Shown: piece by piece, positions 7,526 to 17,231 of the stretch
Position numbering within the stretch: the stretch's first letter is position 1
Layout of the letters: the number at the start of each line of letters is the position of its first letter
Assembly (NCBI RefSeq): GCF_947490415.1
Contig: NZ_CANLGX010000003.1
Location: forward strand, 62,001-126,000
Source of the DNA: an uncultured Eudoraea sp.
GTDB lineage: Bacteria; Bacteroidota; Bacteroidia; Flavobacteriales; Flavobacteriaceae
Reading direction: 5' to 3'
Length of the DNA: 64,000 nt
Notes under the pieces: generated by a model
The model's input: the letters and a program-made list of their open reading frames with translations, nothing else
Databases searched by the model: none
What the model was told of the DNA's origin: nothing
Made by a program: the position numbers and the translations under genes

Positions 7526-9883
7526 TTATTTTATTTCATTACTTAATAACTGATCCAAGGCGTAAATATCGGAAACCAATACCTGCCTTGCTTTGCTTCC
7601 TTCAAAGGGCCCTACAATACCTGCTGCTTCTAACTGGTCTATTATTCTACCGGCCCTGTTGTAACCCAATTTTAACTTGCGCTGTATTAGCGATGCAGAG
7701 CCTTGCTGTGCATTAACAATTACTTCTGCAGCCTCTCTGAACAAGGCATCCCGGTCAGAAATATCATAATCAATACCTGTGCCAGAATCATCCCCAACAT
7801 ATTCCGGTAATAGGTGCGCTTCAGGGTAGGCGCGTTGTGAACCAATGAATTCTGTAATCTTTGCCACTTCCGGTGTGTCCACGAATGCACATTGAAGCCT
7901 TGTTATATCGTTACCTTGAGTGAAAAGCATGTCGCCCCGTCCAATTAGTTGATCAGCTCCCTGGGTATCCAAAATAGTCCTTGAATCTATTTTTGAAGTT
8001 ACCCTGAAGGCAAGCCTGGCCGGAAAATTTGCCTTAATTAAACCCGTAATAACATTTACTGATGGTCTTTGTGTTGCAATTACCAAATGGATGCCTATTG
8101 CCCTTGCCAACTGTGCCAACCTTGCAATCGGCGTTTCTACTTCTTTCCCGGCAGACATTATTAGATCGGCAAATTCGTCAATAACCAATACAATATAAGG
8201 TAAAAATTTGTGGCCGTCGTTTGGATTAAGCTTTCTGGCTTTGAACTTTACATTGTATTCTTTAATATTTCTAACCATGGCCAACTTTAGCATTTCATAA
8301 CGGTTGTCCATTTCTATGCACAAAGAGTTTAAGGTATGAATCACTTTAGTATTATCGGTTATTATAGCCTCTTCAGAATCAGGTAGTTTTGCTAAATAAT
8401 GCCTTTCAATTTTATTGTACAAGGTAAGTTCTACCTTTTTCGGATCAACGAGGATAAATTTTACTTCTGCAGGATGCTTCTTATAAAGCAATGAAGTCAG
8501 AACCGCATTTAAACCAACAGACTTACCCTGACCCGTTGCGCCGGCCATTAGCAAGTGAGGCATTTTTGCTAAATCTACCACAAAGGTTTCGTTGCTTATG
8601 GTCTTGCCAAAAGCTATGGGCAATTCCATTTCAGCTTTTTGAAACTTGCTGGACGCTATGACAGAGCGCATAGATACAACAGATGGATTTTTATTAGGAA
8701 CTTCAATACCGATGGTTCCTTTACCCGGTATTGGGGCTATAATTCGAATACCCAAAGCTGCCAGAGACAAGGCAATATCGTCTTCTAAATTTTTTATTTT
8801 TGAAATACGCACCCCCGCAACAGGAACAATTTCATATAAAGTAACCGTTGGCCCAATGGTAGCCTTTATCTGCGCTATGCCAATCTTGTAGTTCTTTAAA
8901 GTCTCAACAATCTTATTTTTATTTTCCTCAAGCTCTTCCTGATTTATGGTAATCCCTCCAGACGCACCATGTGCATCAAGCAGGTCCAGATGTGGAAACT
9001 TATAATTGGCTAGCTCCAAAGTGGGATCAAATTCGCCAAAATCGGCAACTAATTTTTCAGAGAGAATATCCTTTTCTTCTTTTTCTTCCGTAATTTTCTC
9101 TACTTCCATTTCTATGGAATCTTCCTTAGGAGGCATCCCTGAGGTACTATCATTATCTCCCGGGTTGTCCACTTCTGTAATTAAAGGGGGAATATCCTCC
9201 TTATGGGTATAGGTGTCAACGACGATAGGGAGTTCTTTATCAATATCCATTAGGATCTCTTCTCCACTACTATTTTGAAATTCTGTAGCCAGAGATTTAG
9301 ACTTTCGCTTAAAAAAGGCTGCAATACCTTCAGGTGAGAACTTAAACAGGCGAACCAGAATAACGGTAAGGCCAAATACCAAAAGCAATAAAACCCCAAT
9401 TTTACCTGTATAATCCTGTAAAAAATCATTCATTTCATAACCTACAAGGCCTCCCAATAAAGGGCGTTCATAAGCGAAAAACCCCAGCGCGATTGAGAGC
9501 CATATCACAAAAACCAATCCCCAAATCCACTTGCTTAACAACCCTTTTTTATCAAGGCTTAAAAACATGTATAAGCCTGTAATACATAATAAAACGGGAA
9601 AAATAAAAGAGGCCACGCCAAATCCTCTATACATAAAGAAGTGGCTAACGCTTGCTCCAAATTTATTCAATAAGTTATTTGCCTGCTCATTCCTGTCTGC
9701 AAATTCGGTAAGAAGGCTTTGATCGGCCTGCCATGAGAAATAAAAGGAGGTAAATGAAAAGAAGAGGGCAATGCTGAGAAGTACCAAAAGGCTTCCCAGG
9801 ATAATTTTATTTTGTTTGGACAACTTAAAAGAAAAACCTTTTTTAGAAGAAGCGGGCCTTGTTTTTTTTCTCTTCTTTGCCAT
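7526..9883 (-). CDS. ftsK: DNA translocase FtsK/SpoIIIE family
   Basis: Septal DNA pump of 785 aa that moves chromosome termini during division. A lysine-rich N terminus is followed by four membrane helices (about 28-185), then an acidic linker (about 200-290) much shorter than in E. coli. Next come the alpha/beta motor domains, with Walker A GATGQGKSVGLNA near residue 450 and Walker B VLVIDEFADL. The C-terminal winged-helix gamma domain is near 715-775 (LIQRKLKLGYNRAGRIIDQLE). First gene of the operon running down to ribB. Confidence 0.96.
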   Translation of the reverse strand: MAKKRKKTRPASSKKGFSFKLSKQNKIILGSLLVLLSIALFFSFTSFYFSWQADQSLLTEFADRNEQANNLLNKFGASVSHFFMYRGFGVASFIFPVLLCITGLYMFLSLDKKGLLSKWIWGLVFVIWLSIALGFFAYERPLLGGLVGYEMNDFLQDYTGKIGVLLLLVFGLTVILVRLFKFSPEGIAAFFKRKSKSLATEFQNSSGEEILMDIDKELPIVVDTYTHKEDIPPLITEVDNPGDNDSTSGMPPKEDSIEMEVEKITEEKEEKDILSEKLVADFGEFDPTLELANYKFPHLDLLDAHGASGGITINQEELEENKNKIVETLKNYKIGIAQIKATIGPTVTLYEIVPVAGVRISKIKNLEDDIALSLAALGIRIIAPIPGKGTIGIEVPNKNPSVVSMRSVIASSKFQKAEMELPIAFGKTISNETFVVDLAKMPHLLMAGATGQGKSVGLNAVLTSLLYKKHPAEVKFILVDPKKVELTLYNKIERHYLAKLPDSEEAIITDNTKVIHTLNSLCIEMDNRYEMLKLAMVRNIKEYNVKFKARKLNPNDGHKFLPYIVLVIDEFADLIMSAGKEVETPIARLAQLARAIGIHLVIATQRPSVNVITGLIKANFPARLAFRVTSKIDSRTILDTQGADQLIGRGDMLFTQGNDITRLQCAFVDTPEVAKITEFIGSQRAYPEAHLLPEYVGDDSGTGIDYDISDRDALFREAAEVIVNAQQGSASLIQRKLKLGYNRAGRIIDQLEAAGIVGPFEGSKARQVLVSDIYALDQLLSNEIK

Positions 9884-9912
9884 TGAATAATCTATTCTTT
9901 GGGGTAAAAATA

Positions 9913-9941
9913 CAAATTTACGAAGGAAGGACTATCTACAA
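9913..9941 (-). promoter_or_regulatory. Promoter of the ftsK operon
   Basis: On the minus strand TTG (9939-9941), an 18-bp spacer and TAAATTTG (9913-9920) match the Bacteroidota -33/-7 promoter exactly. The predicted transcript would start about 24 bases before the ftsK ATG at 9883. Confidence 0.65.
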
Positions 9942-9946
9942 TCGTC

Positions 9947-10312
9947 CTAAATAATTTTTGGGACATAGATGATAAATCCAATGATGGTTGCTGCTAATGA
10001 AACCAGCATAACAGCTCCTGCAGATATGTCTTTGATAAACCCAATTTTCTCATCAAATTCAGGTTGTATATAATCTGACATTTTTTCAATAGCAGTATTC
10101 AGGCCTTCTACACCGAGCACCAATGCAATTGCAAATATCTGTAAAATCCATTCGGTTTGTGATATCTCAAAATAAAACCCGACAAGGGTCATAATAAATG
10201 CAATGACTACCTGGATTTGAATACTACTCTCCGTACGGATTAAAAGCCAGGCTCCGCGAAAAGCATACCCAATTCCCTTTATCCGGTTAACAATCAGATT
10301 TTCTCTAGGCAT
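9947..10312 (-). CDS. dgkA: Diacylglycerol/undecaprenol kinase family
   Basis: Small inner-membrane kinase of 121 aa with an N-terminal amphipathic part and three hydrophobic helices. The catalytic/metal motif EGLNTAIEK places the two glutamates at 69 and 76, as in DgkA. In Bacteroidota such proteins may use diacylglycerol or undecaprenol. Its start overlaps tpx by 8 nt. Confidence 0.9.
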   Translation of the reverse strand: MPRENLIVNRIKGIGYAFRGAWLLIRTESSIQIQVVIAFIMTLVGFYFEISQTEWILQIFAIALVLGVEGLNTAIEKMSDYIQPEFDEKIGFIKDISAGAVMLVSLAATIIGFIIYVPKII

Positions 10313-10811
10313 CCATTAAAGCTTCGAGAGCCGCTTTGTAATTTGGTTCGTCTGCAGTTTCCTGTACCTGCTCCGTATAAATTATCTTGCCATCTTCATT
10401 CAAGACTACAATCGCTCTTGAAAGTAAACCCTGAATTGGACCATCTATATACTCCAGACCATAGGATTTACCAAAATTCCAATCTTTAAAGTCAGATAGT
10501 GTTTCAACATTATCAATTCCTTCAGCGCCACAAAACCTGTTCATGGCAAAAGGTAAATCTCTTGAAATGCATAAAACTATCGTATTATCTAACTCCGCAG
10601 CCTCTAAATTGAACTGACGAACAGAATTGGCACAGGTTCCGGTGTCTATGCTGTGAAATATATTCATTACTACTTTCTTTCCTTTGTAATCAGACAGCTT
10701 ACTATCTGACAAGTCGCTTTTTGCTAAAGTGAAGTCTGGGGCAGTGGTCCCAATCTCCGGAAGATTTCCTGATGTATGTATTGCATTTCCCTTAAGTGTT
10801 ACAGTAGCCAT
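10305..10811 (-). CDS. tpx: Thiol peroxidase
   Basis: Atypical 2-Cys peroxiredoxin of 168 aa that reduces hydroperoxides with thioredoxin. The peroxidatic cysteine is Cys60 in DTGTCANSVRQFN and the resolving cysteine is Cys94 in NRFCGAEG, the same spacing as E. coli Tpx. The usual P-V before the first Cys is replaced by G-T, a mild deviation. It overlaps dgkA by 8 nt and is 116 bp from nhaC. Confidence 0.93.
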   Translation of the reverse strand: MATVTLKGNAIHTSGNLPEIGTTAPDFTLAKSDLSDSKLSDYKGKKVVMNIFHSIDTGTCANSVRQFNLEAAELDNTIVLCISRDLPFAMNRFCGAEGIDNVETLSDFKDWNFGKSYGLEYIDGPIQGLLSRAIVVLNEDGKIIYTEQVQETADEPNYKAALEALMDA

Positions 10812-10927
10812 TTTATAATTTTTAAAATTCTGTGTGAAATTAAAAAATAAATGATTGAAATGATAGGTGAAAGATGGAAAAGTTAAACATCATTCAATTA
10901 TAAATCAGGTTTACTTATTCAGGAAGC

Positions 10928-12406
10928 CTATGCGGAGGCCAAATGCTTAATTTTTATTCCCAAGGCAGCGAAGAAAAGTGTGGTAATTGGACTTAACCAA
11001 TTGAAAATAGCAAAGAAGAAATAATCTGCAACACCTACACCTAATACTCCGCTATGATATGCTCCGCATGTATTCCAGGGGATAAGCACGGAGGTCACCG
11101 TTCCGGAGTCTTCCAGAGTCCTGCTTAGATTTTCAGGGGCTAACCCCCGGTCTTCATATGCCTTGGCAAACATTTTTCCCGGAACTACAATGGCAAGATA
11201 CTGATCAGATGCCGTAACGTTAAGTGCAAGACAGCTTCCTACTGTACTTGCAAAAAGCCCAAATGTTGTCTTGGCCAGCCCAAGTAAGGACTTAGTAATT
11301 CTTGATAACGCGCCTATTCCATCCATAATACCGCCAAATACCATGGCACATACAATAAGCCATATGGTACCTAACATCCCCGACATACCTTTTGCAGAAA
11401 ATAAATCGTTAAGTGCCGGGTTATCTGTTGCTACGGAGGTTTTAATTGTAATCGCATTCAATATTCCTTTATACCCAGATTCAAAATTTAATTCTTTGGC
11501 ACCTGTAATTCCTGCAACGATATCGGGTTGAAACCACAAAGCGAAAATTCCACCCAGTAAAGTGCCAATAAGCAAGGCGACAAGTGGAGGTGCTTTTTTT
11601 ATAATCATAAGAATCACCGCTAATGGAACCAGAAACAACCAGCCGTTTATAGTGAAGGTTGAATCAATAGATTTCAGAATACTTTCTGTGTCAGCTATGC
11701 CAGTCGTTTCGAGATTCAGGCCTATAATTATAAATACCAATAAGGTAATGGTTATTGTTGGAATGGTGGTATAGGTCATATATCTGATGTGTCCGAATAA
11801 ATCGCCACCAGCCATGGCAGGGGCAAGATTTGTGGTATCACTCAGGGGTGACATCTTATCACCAAAATAAGCTCCCGAAAGCGCGGCACCTGCTGTCATA
11901 CCCATAGGAATGCCCAGGGCATCCCCAATTCCTATAAGGGCAATACCAACGGTAGCCGAGGTAGTCCAGCTGCTGCCTGTCGCAATTGAAATTATGGCAC
12001 AAATAATTAAACTGGCCGCAAGAAATATAGTAGGGTTAAGAATTTGAAGGCCATAATAGATCATTGCCGGGATAATCCCACTTATCATCCAGGTTCCTGC
12101 CAGGGCCCCAACCATCAGGAGTATTAATAAAGCACCGGTAGTGGACTTCACATTTTCGGCCACTTCTGCCAACATCTGTTTATAGGTAGCCTTATTAAAA
12201 AAACCAACAATAGCGGCTACGGCACCACCCATTAACAAAATAAACTGATTAGAACCACCAATAGCATCGTCTCCAAAAACATAGACGTTGTAGGCAAGCA
12301 TTCCTACAAGGGCAATAACAGGGATTAATGCCTCCCAAATATTTAGTTCCCGGTTTTCAACTATATGTTCCTGTTGTCTGTATTTATTGGATTTTTTATC
12401 GGCCAT
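10928..12406 (-). CDS. nhaC: NhaC family Na+/H+ antiporter or Na+-coupled transporter
   Basis: Inner-membrane protein of 492 aa with about twelve hydrophobic segments. NhaC-type landmarks are visible: GSSWTTSATVGIALIGIG, SGAYFGDKMSPLSDTTNLAPA and LEDSGTVTSVLIPWNTCG. Classic members exchange Na+ for H+, but members of this superfamily next to methionine genes have been proposed to carry methionine (MetT). Here it lies 65 bp downstream of a methionine gamma-lyase gene on the same strand, so uptake of a sulfur amino acid is a reasonable alternative. The product name is solid; the substrate is inference. Confidence 0.88.
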   Translation of the reverse strand: MADKKSNKYRQQEHIVENRELNIWEALIPVIALVGMLAYNVYVFGDDAIGGSNQFILLMGGAVAAIVGFFNKATYKQMLAEVAENVKSTTGALLILLMVGALAGTWMISGIIPAMIYYGLQILNPTIFLAASLIICAIISIATGSSWTTSATVGIALIGIGDALGIPMGMTAGAALSGAYFGDKMSPLSDTTNLAPAMAGGDLFGHIRYMTYTTIPTITITLLVFIIIGLNLETTGIADTESILKSIDSTFTINGWLFLVPLAVILMIIKKAPPLVALLIGTLLGGIFALWFQPDIVAGITGAKELNFESGYKGILNAITIKTSVATDNPALNDLFSAKGMSGMLGTIWLIVCAMVFGGIMDGIGALSRITKSLLGLAKTTFGLFASTVGSCLALNVTASDQYLAIVVPGKMFAKAYEDRGLAPENLSRTLEDSGTVTSVLIPWNTCGAYHSGVLGVGVADYFFFAIFNWLSPITTLFFAALGIKIKHLASA

Positions 12407-12471
12407 ATGGTTGGGTTAGTTGATTCGTAATATTACAACTTTGGCCGCTGTTCTGCAAACCCCTAAATCAT

Positions 12472-13698
12472 CTATGCAACAGGAGATGCGACTTTATGAT
12501 CGAGGATGTGCAAACTTTGCATGCATTCCTTCATTAATTTATATGTTCTCTTAATATCATTATCCAAGCCAATAGAAAAGCGGATAAGTCCATCAGATAA
12601 GCCCATATCTTTTTGCTCTTCCAAGGGGATTTCCGATGAAGTGGATGTGCCAGGTGCACTAAACAGCGTTTTATAGAATCCAAGACTAACGGCCAAATAA
12701 CCAAGGTTTTTCTTTTGCATTAACTCCATCAGGCTATTTGCATTTTCAAGGCTACCTACATCTATGGTCATAATACCCCCATACCCATATTCGGAAACCA
12801 TCTGCTTTTTCATAGTATGGTACCCGGGATGTGATTTAAGACCCGGATAGACCACCCTAAGCCCGTCTTTCTCAAAATTTTTGGCCAGGTATAGCGCATT
12901 TTCGCTATGTTTTTTCATTCTGATATGAAGCGTTCTCATATTTTTTAGAATAAAAGATGCCCGGAGGCTATCAAGAGTACTGCCGAGAAGCATCCCGGCT
13001 CCATCATGTACATCCTTTAGGCTGAGGCAAAACTCCTTTGTCCCGCAAACCGCCCCTGCAACACTATCGCTGGTTCCATTTATAAATTTAGTCAGGCTAT
13101 GGATCACTATCTCCGCCCCTAATTTTCCCGGAGCAATAGATAAGGGTGAAAAAGTATTGTCTACAACCAGAGGAATATTATACTTTTTGGCCAATTTAGA
13201 CAACGCTTTTATATCAGCTACTTCCAATAAAGGGTTGCTTATAGATTCACAGAATATCATTTTGGTATTCGCAGTAATTGCCTTTTCTACAATTTCAATT
13301 TTTGTAATGTCTACAAATGAAGTATCGATATTGAATTTTCTAAGAAAATTTTTCATAAAAGCATAAGTGCCTCCATAAATAGTCCTGCTACTGACAATAT
13401 GGTCTGACGAATTACATAACTGCAGGATAACGGCTGTAATTGCTCCCATGCCACTTGCGGTGACATTTGCCGTTTCTGTTCCTTCGAGAGCTGCAAGAGC
13501 TTCTCCCAAATAGAGATTGGAAGGGGAGGAGTGTCGGCTATATAAGTAGCAACCTTCAGTATTCCCTTCAAAAGTATCGAACATAGTTTTAGCGGATAGG
13601 AAAGTATAAGTGGACGAGTCGGATATAGACGGATTTACACCCCCGAATTCGCCAAAATTGTGCAATTCCTGAATTTTGTCTGTTGCATTATGTTTCAT
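12472..13698 (-). CDS. Cys/Met-metabolism PLP enzyme, probable methionine gamma-lyase
   Basis: PLP enzyme of 408 aa in the trans-sulfuration family. The phosphate-binding loop is TASGMGAITAVILQL; the Schiff-base lysine is Lys204 in HSLTKFINGTSDS. The active-site tyrosine and arginine of the N-terminal loop lie in YLYSRHSSPS, and the C-terminal part has APGTSTSSE. It would degrade methionine (or cystathionine/homocysteine) to an alpha-keto acid, a thiol and ammonia. A divergently transcribed Lrp-type regulator next door resembles the mdeA-mdeR arrangement of Pseudomonas, which favours the methionine lyase reading. Cystathionine gamma-lyase or synthase activity is not excluded. Confidence 0.82.
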   Translation of the reverse strand: MKHNATDKIQELHNFGEFGGVNPSISDSSTYTFLSAKTMFDTFEGNTEGCYLYSRHSSPSNLYLGEALAALEGTETANVTASGMGAITAVILQLCNSSDHIVSSRTIYGGTYAFMKNFLRKFNIDTSFVDITKIEIVEKAITANTKMIFCESISNPLLEVADIKALSKLAKKYNIPLVVDNTFSPLSIAPGKLGAEIVIHSLTKFINGTSDSVAGAVCGTKEFCLSLKDVHDGAGMLLGSTLDSLRASFILKNMRTLHIRMKKHSENALYLAKNFEKDGLRVVYPGLKSHPGYHTMKKQMVSEYGYGGIMTIDVGSLENANSLMELMQKKNLGYLAVSLGFYKTLFSAPGTSTSSEIPLEEQKDMGLSDGLIRFSIGLDNDIKRTYKLMKECMQSLHILDHKVASPVA

Positions 13699-13851
13699 AA
13701 CAGCTTAAGTTTTGTCGTATAAAATTATTGAAACACAGATTGAAAAACAACAATAATTGAATATAATAGAAAATAAAACTATATTTATGTGATAAAATAG
13801 ATTATAAGTTTATTTTTATATAGATAAAGTAGTTTTTAATGTAAATAAATC
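13699..13851. promoter_or_regulatory. Divergent control region between megL-like gene and lrp
   Basis: About 150 bp, extremely AT-rich, with runs such as TTATAAGTTTATTTTTATATAG. It must hold both promoters and, by position, the likely binding sites of the Lrp-type regulator. I cannot fix individual operators by eye. Confidence 0.5.
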
Positions 13852-14313
13852 ATGATTAAAATAGACGCAAAAGACAGGGAAGTATTGGCACTCCTTCAAG
13901 AGGATAGTAAAAGGACAACCAAGGAATATGCAAACCGACTTGGACTTTCAACCACTGCGGTATATGAGCGGATAAAACGGTTGGAAAAAACAGGTGTGAT
14001 TACCAGGTATGTGGCTTTGGTTGATAAGAATAAGGTAAACAAGGCTTTTATGGTACTCTGTCATGTTAAATTGATACAACATATAAAAGAGTATGTGCTT
14101 CAGTTCGAACGGGAAGTAGTTCAGCTGGAAGAAGTTTCGGAATGCTATCATATTAGCGGGGATTATGATTATATCCTTAAGGTTAATGTAAGTGATATGG
14201 AAACTTACAGAGAGTTTATGGTGACCAAGCTGACGGCTATTAAAAATATTGGAAGCACCCAGAGTTCTTTTGTGATTAATGAGGTAAAATACAGCACCGC
14301 CTTACACTTTTAA
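13852..14313 (+). CDS. Lrp/AsnC family transcriptional regulator
   Basis: Regulator of 153 aa. An N-terminal winged helix (about 5-60) has the family pattern DREVLALLQEDSKRTTKEYANRLGLSTTAVYERIKRLEKTGVITRY cut here into its helices; the C-terminal RAM ligand domain (about 65-145) contains VSECYHISGDYDYILKV. It is divergent from the methionine gamma-lyase-like gene with 153 bp between starts, which suggests it controls that gene in response to an amino acid. Ligand unknown. Confidence 0.92.
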   Translation: MIKIDAKDREVLALLQEDSKRTTKEYANRLGLSTTAVYERIKRLEKTGVITRYVALVDKNKVNKAFMVLCHVKLIQHIKEYVLQFEREVVQLEEVSECYHISGDYDYILKVNVSDMETYREFMVTKLTAIKNIGSTQSSFVINEVKYSTALHF

Positions 14314-14376
14314 TTAAACTTGCAGTTTGGGTTTTCTTAAGCTCTGTTTCTCTTATGTCCTAAACAAAAACATTTG

Positions 14377-14384
14377 TACTTTTG
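14377..14384 (+). promoter_or_regulatory. -7 element of lpdA
   Basis: TACTTTTG exactly matches TAnnTTTG, 59 bases before the lpdA ATG. The -33 TTG is not clear at the right distance, so the assignment is tentative. Confidence 0.45.
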
Positions 14385-14443
14385 TGATCTTATTATCTGA
14401 ATATCCCTTTATAAAACAATCTTTTACTTAAAAAAAGAAGACT

Positions 14444-15850
14444 ATGAATCAATATGATGTGGCCGTTATAGGCTCTGGACCAGGTGGGTATGTTGCTGCT
14501 ATCAGATGCGCACAATTGGGCATGAAAACTGCCATAATCGAGAAATATTCAACTTTGGGAGGAACCTGTCTTAATGTGGGTTGTATTCCTTCCAAAGCGC
14601 TGTTAGATTCCAGTCATCATTATGAAGAAGCGATAAAACATTTTGAAGATCACGGCATAGAAATCCCCGGAGAAATAAAAATAAACCTTGAAAAGATGAT
14701 TGCGCGTAAGCAAGCAGTAGTAGATCAAACTACCAAGGGGATTCAGTTTTTGATGGATAAAAATAAAATTGATGTTTTTGAGGGCAAAGGAAGTTTTAAG
14801 GACAACACCCACATCACAATAGAACCATCAAAAGGACAGCCGCAGACTATAGAAGCCAAAAATATAATTATTGCAACAGGCTCTAAACCTTCAACGCTGC
14901 CATTTATCAAACTGGACAAAGAACGTGTAATCACTTCTACAGAGGCCTTAAAATTAAAGGAAATACCTGCACACATGATCATTATTGGCGGTGGTGTGAT
15001 TGGGTTAGAATTGGGTCAGGTGTATAAGCGATTGGGCTCTGAAGTTACCGTTGTCGAGTATATGGATAGAATTATTCCCACAATGGATGCAGCACTTTCC
15101 AAAGAGCTTTTAAAAGTCCTGAAAAAACAAAAAGTAAAATTTCTGCTTTCACATAAGGTGAAGTCGGTTGAGCGCAAGAAGAATGAAGTAATCATTAAAG
15201 CCGATGACAAAAAGGGAGTCGAAGTGATTTTAAAAGGCGATTATTGCCTGGTATCAGTGGGTAGAAGGCCCTATACCGATGGTTTAAATGCCGAAGCCGC
15301 AGGTGTTCAATTGGATGATATGGGCAGGGTAGCAGTGAACAACAATTTACAGACCAATATTCCTAATATATACGCCATTGGTGACGTAGTTAAAGGTGCA
15401 ATGCTAGCGCATAAAGCCGAAGAGGAGGGTACTATGGTCGCTGAGATTATTGCCGGTCAAAAGCCGCATATTGATTATAATTTAATTCCCGGCGTTGTCT
15501 ATACCTGGCCGGAAGTAGCATCAGTTGGAAAAACTGAAGAAGAATTAAAAGAAGCCGGTGTGGAATATAAATCAGGCCAATTTCCAATGCGCGCTTTAGG
15601 AAGATCCAGAGCTAGTATGGATATCGATGGTTTTGTAAAAATTCTTGCAGATAAGAAAACAGATGAAGTCCTTGGAGTACACATGATAGGTGCCCGATGT
15701 GCCGATCTGATTGCCGAGGCAGTCACTGCTATGGAATTCAGAGCTTCAGCCGAGGATATTTCGCGGATGAGTCATGCACATCCAACCTATGCCGAAGCAG
15801 TAAAAGAAGCTGCTCTGGCCGCTACGGATGACAGAGCTTTGCATATTTAA
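14444..15850 (+). CDS. lpdA: Dihydrolipoyl dehydrogenase
   Basis: E3 flavoenzyme of 468 aa that reoxidises dihydrolipoamide in 2-oxoacid dehydrogenase and glycine-cleavage complexes. The N-terminal FAD fold GSGPGGYVAAI is followed by the redox-active disulfide Cys42/Cys47 in GGTCLNVGCIPS. The NAD fold is GGGVIGLELGQVY near 180, and the C-terminal dimer interface carries the catalytic His446/Glu451 pair in HPTYAE. Length and motifs are complete. No E1/E2 genes are adjacent, so it probably serves several complexes. Confidence 0.97.
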   Translation: MNQYDVAVIGSGPGGYVAAIRCAQLGMKTAIIEKYSTLGGTCLNVGCIPSKALLDSSHHYEEAIKHFEDHGIEIPGEIKINLEKMIARKQAVVDQTTKGIQFLMDKNKIDVFEGKGSFKDNTHITIEPSKGQPQTIEAKNIIIATGSKPSTLPFIKLDKERVITSTEALKLKEIPAHMIIIGGGVIGLELGQVYKRLGSEVTVVEYMDRIIPTMDAALSKELLKVLKKQKVKFLLSHKVKSVERKKNEVIIKADDKKGVEVILKGDYCLVSVGRRPYTDGLNAEAAGVQLDDMGRVAVNNNLQTNIPNIYAIGDVVKGAMLAHKAEEEGTMVAEIIAGQKPHIDYNLIPGVVYTWPEVASVGKTEEELKEAGVEYKSGQFPMRALGRSRASMDIDGFVKILADKKTDEVLGVHMIGARCADLIAEAVTAMEFRASAEDISRMSHAHPTYAEAVKEAALAATDDRALHI

Positions 15851-15922
15851 TGAGTTGAATTATTTCTGAGAAGTTTAAGGTTTACTAAATTTAATATGAC
15901 CTGGAATTGTTGGCAGTCATTT

Positions 15923-17116
15923 TTAGCTCTTTACCAATCCAATGCTTCTAAGTATCCTGTAAATACTTATTTTTAATATCCTTTGCGTATAATTTACCCA
16001 TGGCTCCAGCTTACTTCTGAGATCTATAAGCCCGGCACTTATACCTTGTTTAATTTGGTCTTCATTCCTGGTATAAAACAAAGCCAGAAAGGAGCATACA
16101 AACATAAAAGCTATGGCTGCGGGAATCAATAAGGCGGGCGACAAGGCCTGGTAAAAGAATCGATATAATCCAAGTCCGGTAAAACTTCCATACAGAATAA
16201 CAAAATGAATAATATAGATGGATAATGTGTTCTGACCTATTTTTAACACAGTCCTGCTTGTAATGAACTGACGCAATAGCATAAAGACAGCAAAGGCAAT
16301 AAGTACGTCTCCCAATCTGATAAAAAGGTAATTATTTGCGGAAATAGCTTCAAACAGCTGTATCCCGGTTATTGATGAGACTGCTAAAAACAGATCTGAT
16401 GAATAAAAGATTAGCAATATACCTGTAAGTGCCGCAATAGAAATAGCTGCAGGATAAAGAGATTGAGAATTTTTATATTGAGTAAACAGATAAGAGAAAA
16501 AGCCTCCAATAGCAGTATATCCAAACCATGGTATTATAGTAAATACAGACCCATTTGTTCTGGTAAAATAATTAGCCAAAGCATCCGGCAGTATCTGAAA
16601 GGTCCATTTGGAATATATTGGTTCAAAACTAAAAAGCAAACAGCTTATACTAAGCAATAATAAAGGGAAGACATAATTTTTTAGTTTACTGCTAAACAAA
16701 TACAAACCAATAATACCCAGGATTGATAAGCCTATAATATGCAAGACATCAACAAGGAAGAAGGAAGTATACAATTCGCCCTTGAATAATCCTAAGATAT
16801 TCAAACGGAGAAGATACCCAATAAACAATAGTTGAATACCGCGTTTAATTCCCTTTTTTATTCTTGGATTGTCAAATCCTTTCTCTGGTACACGAATTAA
16901 CAGATAGGTAAAAATAAATCCGGAAACTGTAAAAAACACAGGAGCTGTGATACCCCTGAAATAGCTCCAAATGCTAAATATTATACTATCAGGATCCCTG
17001 AATGAATTTTCCAGCAGTCCATCCACAAAATGCCCTTGTAGCATCATAAGGATTGCCCAGGCTCTCATGGCATCTATAAAAAACAGTCTTGCAGTTTTAC
17101 TTCTCATACCTAACAA
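15923..17116 (-). CDS. Multi-spanning acyltransferase-like membrane protein (DUF1624-type)
   Basis: Integral membrane protein of 397 aa with about ten hydrophobic segments. The start RLFFIDAMRAWAILMMLQGHFVDG, with the conserved Asp-Arg-Gly/Ala and a histidine in the first helix, and the later helix with ITAPVFFTVSGF match the heparan-alpha-glucosaminide N-acetyltransferase-like/acyltransferase-3 superfamily. It would transfer an acyl group to a sugar or lipid headgroup at the membrane; the substrate is unknown. It stands alone, convergent with lpdA and divergent from the FMN reductase. Confidence 0.75.
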   Translation of the reverse strand: MLGMRSKTARLFFIDAMRAWAILMMLQGHFVDGLLENSFRDPDSIIFSIWSYFRGITAPVFFTVSGFIFTYLLIRVPEKGFDNPRIKKGIKRGIQLLFIGYLLRLNILGLFKGELYTSFFLVDVLHIIGLSILGIIGLYLFSSKLKNYVFPLLLLSISCLLFSFEPIYSKWTFQILPDALANYFTRTNGSVFTIIPWFGYTAIGGFFSYLFTQYKNSQSLYPAAISIAALTGILLIFYSSDLFLAVSSITGIQLFEAISANNYLFIRLGDVLIAFAVFMLLRQFITSRTVLKIGQNTLSIYIIHFVILYGSFTGLGLYRFFYQALSPALLIPAAIAFMFVCSFLALFYTRNEDQIKQGISAGLIDLRSKLEPWVNYTQRILKISIYRILRSIGLVKS

Positions 17117-17231
17117 CTACCCTATATACTTGTTTAACAGCGCGTTTGGATGTTTAAAAATGCAAAATTAGCTAAATTACTCGCAATTCAGCCTTATTTG
17201 AGGTATTTTCGTCAACTTTAAAAATTCACTT

